From: Biscogniauxia marginata
Taxonomy: Eukaryota; Ascomycota; Sordariomycetes; Xylariales; Xylariaceae
NCBI GenBank assembly: GCA_022695795.1
Contig: MU404129.1
Span: 124,001-188,000, forward strand
Length of the DNA: 64,000 nucleotides
Direction of reading: 5' to 3'
Positions 10,543-21,296 of the stretch are shown here, piece by piece. The position numbers were made by a program, and so were the translations under genes. The notes beneath the pieces are model-generated. The model was not told the origin of the DNA. It did not search any database and worked only from the letters and a program-made list of their open reading frames with translations. Positions within the stretch are counted from its first letter, which is position 1; the number at the start of each line of letters is the position of its first letter.

Positions 10543-11804
10543 TCATGCTCCAAGGCCTCTCCTATGGCCTTGGCCTTCATTCTTCATCTTCATCCCCGTG
10601 TTGAATTGGCGCTCCAGATCACTTTCCACCTTGACAATGTCGGCTTTAGACGTCGTTGGAGCGGCATGGCCCCCGGCAACTGCTCCGTTCGACTTCTTCG
10701 CCCCGAGGAGCCGCAGGAATTTGTCTTTCCTCTTGTCGCTACCTTCTAAGGCTGAGACGTTCCACTGTTCTGCGCCGTCTGTCGTCGTCGTTGTTGCGGG
10801 CTCATCATGCCCCTTAGCTGAACCTGGCGCCTTCTCCTTCTTTTTGTCCTTCTTGTCTTTCTTCTTCTTCTCTTTCGGCGTCTCGACTTCACTCGCTACC
10901 TCGTTGGCAGCACTCTCGTCAGCGGTAGCCTCCGGCTTGCTCTTCTTTTTCTTCCTTTTAGGTGTCCCAGCTTCATCGACAGCACCGACATCCACAGCAG
11001 CACCATCTGGTGCTTCGTGCGAACCGTCCTCTTCTGCTTTACGCTTGCGCTTCTCGGCCTTCTTCTCTTCCTTCCTCTTGCGCTTCTTCTCCTTTTCGTC
11101 GTCTTGGGTGTGATGGCCGGAAGCCGTGATGGATGGACCAAGCTCCTCTTCCATTATCTGATCGATGGCGCTGTCCTGGAGCTTCTCGTCTTTCCTCTTT
11201 TTCTCCTTGGCATCCTTCTCGCCGGAGGTAGCAGCGTCGCCATTCGGGGCCACGGTGGGACCGTCAAGAGGAATGAAGTCCTCGCTCTCTAAGTCCGCCG
11301 CCGCCACCTGCCTAGTCTCGTGAGATAGTTTGGCCTTGACCTCATTTTCCTTCTACACTCACATTTAGCAGCCGAAATGAATGAGGCTTTACTGTAAAGC
11401 TCTTACCGCTTTCAAACTGTCAAGATAATCGGCGCGGGCTCTGGCCTGCTGAGCCTTGGCTAACAGCTTCTTGGCTTGTGCCTCTAACTTCTCGGCGCGC
11501 ATGCGCGTGTGTGTTAGTTTCTTATTATTCTTATCAGAGAATTTCGTCTTGTCGCGTCCAAGCGTCCTGGCAGTACCTGTGGAATTCTGTTTGCGCAATC
11601 GCTTAGCTTCGGCTTTGGCATGCCGTTTTTCTCGACGGGCTTCGATTCGAGCTTTTCGTTGCTCTTGCTTTCTCTTGCGCTTAGCCTCTGCAGCTTGGTT
11701 AGCTGGTTTGCTGCTTGCGCAACGAAAAGAACGACCATATATATACCTTTCCCCTCAGCCTGTCGCTGGGCCTCGCTCTGCCGTGGGCCCTGATCGGCCT
11801 CCAT
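10543..11804 (-). CDS. Lys-rich nuclear/nucleolar-type protein with C-terminal SMAP domain
   Basis: Exons 11804-11747, 11687-11407 and 11352-10543 give 382 aa. Exon 1 to 2 uses GTATAT, GCTAAC and CTGCAG; exon 2 to 3 uses GTAAGA and GTGTAG; all phases agree. The N-terminal 110 residues are Arg/Lys/Ala-rich coiled coil. The middle is low-complexity KKRKRKEEKKAEKRKRK and KEKKKKDKKDKKKEKA blocks that look like repeated nuclear localisation signals. The C-terminus has DKFLRLLGAKK and DLERQFNTGMKMKNEGQGHR followed by RGLGA, the signature of the small acidic protein-like (SMAP) domain. Function is unknown beyond a likely nuclear location; ribosome biogenesis is an inference from composition only. 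Divergent with RCY1. Confidence 0.82.
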
Positions 11805-12335
11805 TGCGATGGGCGGCGCGTGAGTGCTAGGCTAATGAATAATTAGAAGGGGGGAAGAGATGCGAAGCTCATGCCGGTGGTGAAGTGAAGAGAAAATCTA
11901 CTAGTCTGAGGTAGGTATTAAGCTCTAGATGTAAGAAGGTGGTACCTTTCACTTAATTAAAAAAAAAAGCGGTGCTTGGAATTCTGCCGCGGGGCCCCGG
12001 AAGGCGGTGTGAAGTGTTAGCCTGTCCGTCAATCCTTTCCAGCTGTCAGCCGCCCGTCAATTCCACTTCAACCCACCGGCGGTCATTGTTGTCTCCGTCG
12101 ACCTTCGTTCATTATTATTTATTCCCACAGATGGGACACAGTTATGTCTAATTACTACGTAGATCAAGTCCCGCATGCACATCATAACGTGGCCGACGAT
12201 GACCAACGTGATTCGACTTAATTTCCATATAGTCATACATTGAGGATTCTTAGTCTTGTCTTGGATTTCGGAGCTCGATAGAGATACCCTTTACCTTTAG
12301 GCCTTCGTCTCCCCTAGCAACTGACCACCGGAATC
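11805..12335. other. Divergent promoter region, SMAP gene / RCY1
   Basis: 531 bases between two opposed starts, with an A run at 11960, GGTAGGTATT at about 11911 and an AT-rich patch at 12110-12125. No ORF with support. Confidence 0.55.
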
Positions 12336-15122
12336 ATGTCGGCTTACAGACGAACAACACAGCCGGGCATGGCGCCGCGGACAAGCATTCTGGGCACCCT
12401 GCGAGCAACTTCCATCATTGAACAACAGACTGCATTGCCTGCCGGTAAGAACACCGTTCGTTGCTACCAGTGCTCAAACGGCCATTCTGACTTTTCTACC
12501 ATCATAGAGATCTTAGTAGCCATCCTCAACTATCTGCCGATCCGGGACCTTCTCCGGTGTGCGAGAACATCTTCGCGTATGCGGGAAATGGTCTATGATG
12601 ACACACGATGGATAGCCAGACTAAAGAGCATGGGTTGTTGGAACGAGGCCGAGGCGAGGAGGCGGTTTGATGAGGCTATGAAGAGGAAGCGGGACGCCGC
12701 AGCACGGGCGAGTGTACATGGTACACCTAGCTCCGTCGCTGGGAGACAGGGGAGTACCACCATATTCGATGCCACTTTGGAGGAGGAAAGACGCGCGAAG
12801 CAATCTGCCCAAACGACCGAGGCGAAGCTGGACGGCTTCGAAACGCTAAGTCTAAAACCATCACAACCAAAGTCCCCCTTTGAAGATCCTACCGCCCTCC
12901 TTGAAGTCCTCAAAAACGTTAGAAGTATACGGGGACACGCGAGGCAAGAGTTTGGGAATATTTATGGAGCACTGGCTCCCTTCTATTTTGACCTTGCGCG
13001 GGCGAAGACTCATACCGAACCCATCGTCTTTAAGGTCTTTCGAGATCCCGAACGTCAGGCACAGATGCTGTCCAATCTTCAAACATTCTGCAAAAGTGAC
13101 TGGGCTGATGGCTGGCTCGAACGAGAAGAGAGGCTCGCGAACATGGTGAGTATTTTCGAGAGTGCCGTCTTGCGTGAGTTTGAGCAAGGTTACGAATTCT
13201 GGGACGTTGATGGCAGAATGCGGAGGTACGCACATGTTCTGCACTTCTTGAACGGCGGGAATGCGGCCATGGAGCTCTTCATTCAGAAGCACCCAATATT
13301 CAACGATCGCGAGGCGCTTGGCAACCCTAGAGACTGTGTCAATCAAGCTGCTCGCGATGATATCAATCTCGAACCCTCCCGAGTCTTCTTCGAACTTCTT
13401 GCTCAGAAACTAAATGAGCAGAGTCTCATAATTGGCCGTATGTTCCCTCAGGCGGCAACTGTATTCTGGTCATTTGTGGATAAAGTCCGAGAAGATATCA
13501 TTATGGAATATGTCACTCCCCTCCTGGACGAGACTCATGACAGGGACATGACTTCTTATCTGAGAGCCGTGTCGGGTCTCTTCGAACAATGCATGCAGTT
13601 CATAAGAAATTTAGAGCCCCCGAAGGAATCAGCTGGGACACTAGAAGATCATGCGAAGGAAATCTCACTCAAGGTGTTTGAACCACACTTAGATCTATAC
13701 CTACAAGAAGAGTTGGACAATTTCATGAAATACGCAGAACATGAAGTTGACAACTGGGAGCAAAAGCTTTCAGAGCAGGATGCGACGGTGGAGTCATTCT
13801 ACATGGGAAATTTCAACCGACAGGCTGACAAAAATGATTTCCTAACTTCCTTCAAGAAAGTCGTGATGATGCCCGTCACGGTTATTCCTAGCGCTTTCGG
13901 GAGTAGCAGGCCTACATCCACCATCTCCACGAATAGTACTACGCTTCGACCTTCGGTTACTGGCACTCCTGGAACGTCTCGGCCTCACTCGCCGGCGGTC
14001 AACGGGAATTTTGAACGCTCGGGTAGTCCGCTACCTTCGGAAGTACCTAATGACGAGCTCAAGGCGAAGGCCGGCCTAATGGCTAATCGGCTCGAAGGGA
14101 TTAGAAGTCTCTTCAGCATCGAAGTCGCGCTGGACCTTGTTCACGCCGCCAAGACAAGCTTGGGTAGAGCAGCTAAGTTCGTCAGGCTAGGTGGGCAGGC
14201 TGGCGAAGAGGCTAGAGAACAATGCGAAGCATTGTTTGTAGCTTTGCTCAAAGTGCTCGGTCAGAAACATGTGAAAAACGGGTTTACTAAGGCTGTGGAT
14301 CATCTCTCTCGTTACAACCCTCGCGAAATTAGTGATCATAGCCAGACGGGAGTCGCGCCACTCGTCATGTTCATCGAGTTGGTGAATGTAGGAGATATCA
14401 TCTCACAAATGATTGACGTCTTTTATGAACAGCAACTTGCAGCGCCGAAAATTGCTGATCGAGATGATTTCATGGATCCTGCCGGGTTGGCTAAAAAGAA
14501 ATTTGAGCAGATGTTGGATGAGAATGTAGCAGCCGGGCTCAATAAAGGCATTGACGTGCTCATGGATGAGGTTGAATATCTTTGTGCCACAACCCAACTT
14601 CCCACCGACTACAACCCGCTACCGCAATCACAAGAAGTAGGCGCCGCGAAAGATCAGGACATCGGTCCAACAAATACGGCGAGGCGCATTACCGATCTCG
14701 TCTCTTCCCATATCAAAATGTTGACAGGGAGCACGGAGAAGACAATGTTGGATGTTTTTAACAGCGAGGTTGGATTGCGTCTATTTACAGCTATATGCAA
14801 GCACCTCAAGCGACAACGTGTTAGCACAGAAGGGGCAGTCAAGCTAATTGCGGATACGACACTGTACTTCGAGTACATACGCACGCTCAAAAACCAAGAT
14901 CTACTAGCATACTTCAAAGCCCTTCGAGAATTGAGCCAGATATATCTGATTGATGCCCGAGACGCGAAGGACATGGCAACCATCATCGCCGATGGAGACC
15001 GATTCGGTGGGATATTTCGTGCCGAAGAAGTATATGAGTTTGCTGAGAGGCGAGCAGACTGGTATCAGGTCAAGAGAGATGTTGAAAGAGCCATGTATGG
15101 ACTTGAATGCCGTATCATGTGA
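12336..15122 (+). CDS. RCY1: F-box/Sec10-like recyclin protein Rcy1
   Basis: Endocytic recycling factor. The frame is open throughout, but an intron lies in it at 12445-12507 (GTAAGA to CATCATAG, 63 bases, so it keeps frame). Removing it joins LPA to EILVAILNYLPIRDLLRCA, a textbook F-box at residues about 34-75; retaining it would insert 21 residues into the F-box. The spliced protein is 907 aa. The rest is the helical Sec10-like region of yeast Rcy1 and fission yeast Pof6, with a Ser/Thr/Pro-rich insert at about 510-560. The last four residues, CRIM, form a CaaX box; yeast Rcy1 also ends in a CaaX box, which supports the stop. The F-box should bind Skp1 and the prenyl tail should tether the protein to membranes. 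Confidence 0.93.
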   Translation: MSAYRRTTQPGMAPRTSILGTLRATSIIEQQTALPAGKNTVRCYQCSNGHSDFSTIIEILVAILNYLPIRDLLRCARTSSRMREMVYDDTRWIARLKSMGCWNEAEARRRFDEAMKRKRDAAARASVHGTPSSVAGRQGSTTIFDATLEEERRAKQSAQTTEAKLDGFETLSLKPSQPKSPFEDPTALLEVLKNVRSIRGHARQEFGNIYGALAPFYFDLARAKTHTEPIVFKVFRDPERQAQMLSNLQTFCKSDWADGWLEREERLANMVSIFESAVLREFEQGYEFWDVDGRMRRYAHVLHFLNGGNAAMELFIQKHPIFNDREALGNPRDCVNQAARDDINLEPSRVFFELLAQKLNEQSLIIGRMFPQAATVFWSFVDKVREDIIMEYVTPLLDETHDRDMTSYLRAVSGLFEQCMQFIRNLEPPKESAGTLEDHAKEISLKVFEPHLDLYLQEELDNFMKYAEHEVDNWEQKLSEQDATVESFYMGNFNRQADKNDFLTSFKKVVMMPVTVIPSAFGSSRPTSTISTNSTTLRPSVTGTPGTSRPHSPAVNGNFERSGSPLPSEVPNDELKAKAGLMANRLEGIRSLFSIEVALDLVHAAKTSLGRAAKFVRLGGQAGEEAREQCEALFVALLKVLGQKHVKNGFTKAVDHLSRYNPREISDHSQTGVAPLVMFIELVNVGDIISQMIDVFYEQQLAAPKIADRDDFMDPAGLAKKKFEQMLDENVAAGLNKGIDVLMDEVEYLCATTQLPTDYNPLPQSQEVGAAKDQDIGPTNTARRITDLVSSHIKMLTGSTEKTMLDVFNSEVGLRLFTAICKHLKRQRVSTEGAVKLIADTTLYFEYIRTLKNQDLLAYFKALRELSQIYLIDARDAKDMATIIADGDRFGGIFRAEEVYEFAERRADWYQVKRDVERAMYGLECRIM

Positions 15123-18100
15123 AACTGTCTCTCTCGAGCTCTTCGGTGGACTATTCACGATATCGTTCTCCGGTTCGGACAGTTGACTCATGAACCTCAT
15201 CGATAAACACCATCTCCTAGAAAGGCATGATTGGCTCTTAGGCAATACGACATGAAGATGAACTGAAATTTTAGCACTGGGCGTTAACTAAGGCACATAA
15301 ATTTCCGACCAAACACCGCTTAGCGATTATGCTCAAACGGTGTGGCTTGGCTAGGAAACCCACCGCGATAGTGAATGTCTAGTTGACGCCGTCCGGTGTC
15401 GCCTATGTACTACTTTGCTAGCGTTTTCATTCTCGACGCAAAATGTAGTTCTAACGGCGCGCTCATGGGGACAACGGTTTCAGGAGAAGCCCATAACGGC
15501 TTAAGGCGAGTAGACAAGCCACGTTTCTCGGGGCACGTAGTGAAGACTTTCACATGCGACTAATGGAGAGACCGCTCTTCGAGGCCATTGGAACAAAATA
15601 GTTCAAACGGTGTCGGGTGGGTATTGATGATATCAACTACCTCTACGCACGTATCCCCACCATGATTAGACGTTATTGGTCATACAGTCTCCAATCCATC
15701 ATCGGCACGATGGGCTCGATATTCCAGGACTCAATGACGATAATCAGCAGCTCTACCCCAGCCAGGTCAAACAACAATAGCCGGTTAGCAGGTATTGCCG
15801 ATGGACAGCATTCGCAATCACGTCTTATAACAAGCGCAAGGCTTCGATCGTTTTTCATTCTAGACCTAAAGAACCGAAAGTACAGATGGCTTCACGACAA
15901 CCTTGAGCTTGCAATGATTGAGAAAGCCGAGAAGAGGAAATTGGGGGTTGTAGTGATACGAATGTGCCCTGGGAAGCCTAGTTGGCATGGAGGATGTGTC
16001 AACCTAAGTCATGTCCGTCTTCGCTTCCAAGCCGCGGCCGGAATCGAAATGGTCAGGGGTTCCCCTAGTAGCAATCAATCCGTCCCGAGGTCATTATTTC
16101 ATAGTTCCATACCAGCGCACCCAACTGTGTGGATACGGGACGGGAAGGAGGGTCAGCACGTTTTCCCGCTAAACAACGGATCCTTGCTTTTGACATCCTT
16201 GAGCTTTCCCCAGTTGGAAAGCCTCGAGTTCGAATGAGAAACTCATTATCATTGTCGAAGCACGAGTCAAAGCGCTGACCACCTGAATCAATCACAATAG
16301 ATTCTATAATCCTCCCCGAGACTCGATCTAGACGAAGGGCGGCCGCTCCCTGGCGACATAACTATTGCCAACGGCTATACATATAGCGTCATATAGCGCT
16401 TAAAAACGACTCCTCTCACTGTATTATGAAGCAACAATAAACGCTCGTCAGCCATGAGAATGTGAAGTATGTCAATGCGTCTCCTACTAAGTGCTGAAGG
16501 AACCGGCATTTAGGAAACTTCAGCGGATCTTTCCCTCATAAACGTAACTAGGGTTCAGAATCACCCCTGCAATTGCGTCAAAACTTAGCCAAGATGGATG
16601 TGCGCAATTCCTTCATAATATGGAAATTACTGTATTGGCAGAGATCCATCCTACCGGCGTGCGAACTATTAGCTATAGATTCCCGAGCATCCAGAGTTCG
16701 AGTGAAGATGGGACGGGCTGAAGCGTCAAGATACATGCATCTTGGCAAGGCGTAATTTCTTCCCTCTGAAAGTTTCAGACACGTTGACTCTCATCAGCCG
16801 AAATGCTGGTCATGTGTACCTTTCAGGTGACTTTGCTCTCAGCCTTGACTCGGTGCCCTTTTTGACAAGCTACGCTCACCGTATGGATGATGTCGGTCAG
16901 GTGTCTCGTGTCTCGTCCGGCATACGGTTCCCAAGAGCCACGGCTTAGGCATAGCAATGGCTGCCTGACGGCGAGACAGGCGTTCGAGCTGGAACACCAG
17001 AGGCTTAAGGGCGTGCATCATGCCGTCTACAGCAAAAGTATATAAATAAAATAAAAAAGGCATATATGTGACCATATATATGTCATCGTCTCATGAGGCG
17101 TTAACCTCGCCAATTCCCATCTTGGCAGACTTCAGTAAAAAGATCACGGATTTGTCGTCCACTGTATGGTTACACAAGCGGCGCCATCTCAAATTGTTTG
17201 GAAAAGGACTTAGTGTACGCAACACATACAGGGAGGGTGTGCCGGGGTCTCGGTATCTCTGCAAGGCCGGGGCGTTTCCTACGTCAATGTAGATCTACTT
17301 ACTCAGCCGCACCGGAAAGCTGAACCGCGGACCTGTCGATCTCGAGCCTGTTTTATATCAAGATCTCTCCTAGTCTCGTCCAGTGACATGAGCAAAACGA
17401 ACACGACCGGCACACTGTGGGCCAGTGCTCAGCTGTCAATGATGGAAGTCTGGGCCTTATTGACGATTATTGGAGAGGATGACAGATAAATCGCTCCCCG
17501 CCATGCGGGGGTCCAGAGGCGTGGGAGAGACGTCGGTTTTCCTCATTCCTGTGCCTCCGACCCGGGATCATGGTTATATTGACGGACAATGGCTACCTAA
17601 CCCACACACGCTCGCCACTCCATGTCCCGGGGTCGGTTTATTGGCTTAAGTCTGGCCCTGCATCTTGAGAGGCAGCCTATCAGTTCTGTAAAGGGAACAG
17701 CTGAAACCCCTGGAGGCCAGCCGTCATTCGAACTCGGCCCTTCCACGTGCCATCTGCGCAATCGCGGGATCTTATCTGACGGCCCTGAATGGTAGGCTAC
17801 AGGAACTATTGAATAGGTTTGTGCTTTATCGGCGTCGTCGACAGAGACGCAGCTGGGTCTCGTTGCCGTCGTGGCGAACCAGCCAGCATCACTTCGTTTA
17901 GTCAGCTTAGCGTCCATCGTTTCCAATCATTGATTGTCCCTAGGGTCATATTAATTAGGACTGAGAGGCTAGAAGCCACATTATGCAGACTATAGTGGCT
18001 TTCCTGCCGCGCTAGGGACACAAGTCCAGCTCGACCAAGCTGCCGGTTCGATGCCGGACACTACCTTCTAGCCACTCTTGGGCCGTAGGAAAAAAAAGCA

Positions 18101-18980
18101 AAGACTCCCAATCTGAAAATGGGAATAGTCTTGCCTTCTTGATACTTGTCTTGCCCCTTGTGGGTTAAACGGGATGTCGTATTTCGCTTTCCGGGTCTCG
18201 CTGTTGACTGCGAGGTTCGTCTGCGGCGTGGATCATGGAGTTTGATTCTGGCTTTCAGACCCTACTGGCCACTTAGATCCTCTCTTGGCTGCCTTCCTCT
18301 CGGGACTGTACTGGATACATTAGCGGCCAAGGATTATCTCGAGATGGGCAGCGGTAGCAATGTTCCATACACGATACTATTGTGGGTGGCGGGTAGTTTT
18401 GAGCTCCTGTCGCCTAACCTAGCCGACACTCACTAGCACTAGTTGCCCCGGTATCGAATATTCTTGATCCCATGTCACAGCCCTAACTATGTTTCCTGCT
18501 AGAGAGCCCTACCTGAGTATTGACTATCGATCGATGCGTCACCACCGGTAGGCGTCTGTACCTGTGACTTCAGTGTAGAATGCTACCGTTGTCATCTCCT
18601 TACCGGTCCTGGAACTTATATGTTGTACTTGGCTTCTAGCCTGCTCTCTTTGCTGACCAGATACTTCTTCTTACTATGTTCTAGTTGAGAGCAGCGAAGA
18701 TCATAAGCCTCACTGATACAGGTCTCCGCCTCAGCTTTGTGCCCTGACACTGCAACAGGAGTCTTGATATCGCCGAATGTGACAAGCCGTGCAGAATAAA
18801 CCCTGGTCAATATTCTCACTATTCATCTTGAGGTTACATCTCATCCACCAGGGCGATGCGCCCTGAAGATATTGAGATCATCCGGGACTCTGTGATGACG
18901 CTCACTCGATGCTCTTGTCTAGATAAATATAAAAGGGGGGTTTCGAGCTTCCAGACTAGAACTTCACCGCGCATTATTAG
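15123..18980. other. 3.9-kb gene-poor region
   Basis: No gene I can support. The longest frame, 15617-16237 (+), starts at GTG, matches nothing I recognise and has poor codon structure. A frame at 17597-17926 (-) starts at TTG and is also unrecognised. Base composition is moderate, without strong TpA enrichment. It may hold the RCY1 3' UTR, a long bZIP upstream region, a non-coding transcript or an eroded gene. Confidence 0.5.
18928..18934 (+). promoter_or_regulatory. TATA box of the bZIP gene
   Basis: TATAAAA followed by a G run, 47 bases before the ATG at 18981. This spacing leaves a very short leader and favours 18981, not the downstream ATG at 19206, as the first start codon. Confidence 0.5.
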
Positions 18981-19850
18981 ATGCCTAAAACTCAAGAAAC
19001 AGGCGTGTTATCTTCATCAATAAGAACTTCTATTGAGAATCAAGAAGAGGTCAAGAGACACCCTCGAACTCAGAAAACGGAAGAAACCCGCAGCCGTCAA
19101 GCAACTACACCATCTTCCTCTCCTATATTTTCACCACGGCCCGAGAAACGGCATAATTCAGAGCCAAAGTCCGACATAGAGACTGAAACAGAGGTCCAGG
19201 GAACAATGTCATCCCGCTCATCTAAACACCAAGATTCGGGCTCGAAGAAGCATTCATCCAAGAAGGCCAAGCCCAAGACGGAAGACTGGACAGACGTCAC
19301 AGAGCCTGAAGAGAGAAGACGCATCCAGAACAGGATCGCGCAACGCAAATTTCGTACGAGACTACTTTCTTAACCGAGTCAAGAAGGGGTTGATAGAGGC
19401 GTTGAACACTAACTTGTCCACCACAAAACAGGAGAGAAGGCTAAGGAACAAAAAGAGAAGACGGAGCGAGACTCGCGCAACCAGGAAAATGCGGGCAGCA
19501 GTTACCATATCCCGAACGCCGAGGACCTGGGACCTGAGGATGGTGAGCTCTCGGGTCTCCCCTGGGGTAGTATCAGCATGAGGCACGTAGTAGCACGGGG
19601 CCACGAGAGCGAGGGCAGGCGTAGCAGCGGCAGAGATGACTACACACAGGACGACGCGCATTACTATACCTCGTCCTCCGGCTACTACGCCCAGCAGCAC
19701 CAGACCGCGGGAAGTTATGGTGGCAGCCACGGCGGCAGCAGCGGCGGGGACGACCCGTACTACGACGACCAGCAGCAGCAGTCGTCGTCATATTACTACG
19801 ACTACGGCGCCAGCGGCGGGGAGGGTCCGTCTCAGCAGCAGCAGCCATGA
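18981..19850 (+). CDS. bZIP transcription factor with Tyr/Gln/Ser/Gly-rich tail
   Basis: Exons 18981-19353 and 19432-19850 give 263 aa. The intron (GTACGA, ACACTAAC, AAAACAG) falls inside the basic region; splicing yields ERRRIQNRIAQRKFREKAKE, with the N-x2-A-Q-x2-F-R DNA-contact pattern of Yap/AP-1-like bZIPs. The following helix is short and charged, without clear leucine heptads, so dimerisation may rely on a short zipper. Then come LSGLPWGSISMRHVVARGHE and a low-complexity tail rich in Y, Q, S, G and D. The first ATG (18981) lies just downstream of a TATA box; the ATG at 19206 (MSSRSSKHQ) is an alternative start that would leave the domain intact. Target genes are unknown. The gene is isolated between two long non-coding regions, as is common for regulated transcription factors. 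Confidence 0.85.
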
Positions 19851-21281
19851 TCCCTCGGTGGTAGGACAAACCCCAAACTTACACAGGCCCCCCTACTCAT
19901 CGAATGTATGGACGGCAGGCTATACAGGATTTCCCGCAAACAATACAGGCCGCCGTCTCCGGGCTGCCAGTAGAAGCTACACCGATGCTTATCTCCTTAT
20001 ATTGTTATGATTTTCTTATCCTCGGACAGATCCCTCTAGGTGCCCAATCAGCTAGACTCTCTCTCCCTTCGTTGGGGGCTTTACCACTTTCTACTTTCTA
20101 TCTCTCTTTGGTTGGCTACGGTACTGAAAGGGTAACAAATGGTATGAACATGAACGGATTAGACGGTCTTGAGTTCTTTTCCTTTTTTTTTTCTTCTCGC
20201 CTTCGCTTCTCTTTTCCATATTACCGGGATGTTTTCTTGTCGGAATAGAATAGCTTCCCCCAGCGGACTGTACTTTTTTTCTTCTTTTCTTTTCTTTCTT
20301 TTTCTCTGTTGAAGAATTATCTCGGGTTCGGCGTAAGTGGGAAGCACTAGGGCGGTTGCAGATATGGCCCGAAGAACTTGTGCGTGTACGGTATAGCTCG
20401 CGTAATGGGCGAAGGGAATTATTAGATAGCACAGCATGAAATCGCGTGTCCCATTCGTTCGACCAATTCAGATCAATAATTGCGCGCTCTCTCTACACAG
20501 ACCGAGGCACACACAGAATGACCTTTAACCCACCTACGCTAATCCCGTCATGTACAGTACCGCAATGTATCTTGTCAATAGAAAGACAGTAAAAGGAAAA
20601 GGAAAGAGAAAGCAAAACACGAATCATGTCGTCTCGATAGCCCTACAACAAAAGCTGCTTACATACCGACTAACTAGCCGGCCGGCCGGCTCACCGGTCC
20701 TGTCATTGTGGCAAAACGTAAAACTGATCAGTAAGTTTTGATGAAGGTATCCCACTCGGTCAAAGGACGCAGCCAGTTCGTTCATCGGTGGCAGCCTTGC
20801 GTGGACCAGTCGGGCTTGGTATAGATCCCCCCTATACCTACGTCTCACTCAACCCCGTGCAGCCACAATCCGCCCAATTGGCCGATTCGTATTACTGACA
20901 CAGCTGAGCTCTATACGATATCGTCTCTCTCCCTTTTTTTTCCTTTTCTCTCTCTCTCTCCTCTCTGCCTCATGTCCATGCTGCCAAGGGTGAGGTACGC
21001 GTGCGTCATGGCTTACAACTCTGCGGCTGAACCCACGTTGCGGCAATGCGATGCGAGAGGGCTATTGGCGTTGGGCGATGTTCATGCAAGCCAGCCCCGG
21101 GCCTAGCGGTGCCAGCTAGGCATGTAGGTAGGTAGCATTTTCCCTTCTCCCCTACCAATAGCTCGATATTTATTAATAACTACGGGGCTATAGCAATCGT
21201 ATTATAGCGTCGCACACAGATTTATCATATATCATAAACACTACGCCTGTATAATATCTATATATTTATAAATATATAGAT

Positions 21282-21296
21282 ACACACACACACACA
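21282..21296. repeat. AC dinucleotide microsatellite
   Basis: Seven AC units directly after a TA-rich stretch (21240-21281). Confidence 0.8.

Noticed and set aside
10424..11113. Long plus-strand frame rich in Leu, Ser and Phe
   Set aside because: It is antisense to the Lys-rich SMAP gene; AAG/GAG codons read backwards as CTT/CTC. No family features.
15617..16237. 206-codon plus-strand frame
   Set aside because: Begins at GTG, has no known motif and lacks splice or codon support.
18035..18070. CCGGTTCGATGCCGG, T-arm-like hairpin
   Set aside because: The stem nearly pairs but no matching acceptor 5' strand lies 50-90 bases upstream.
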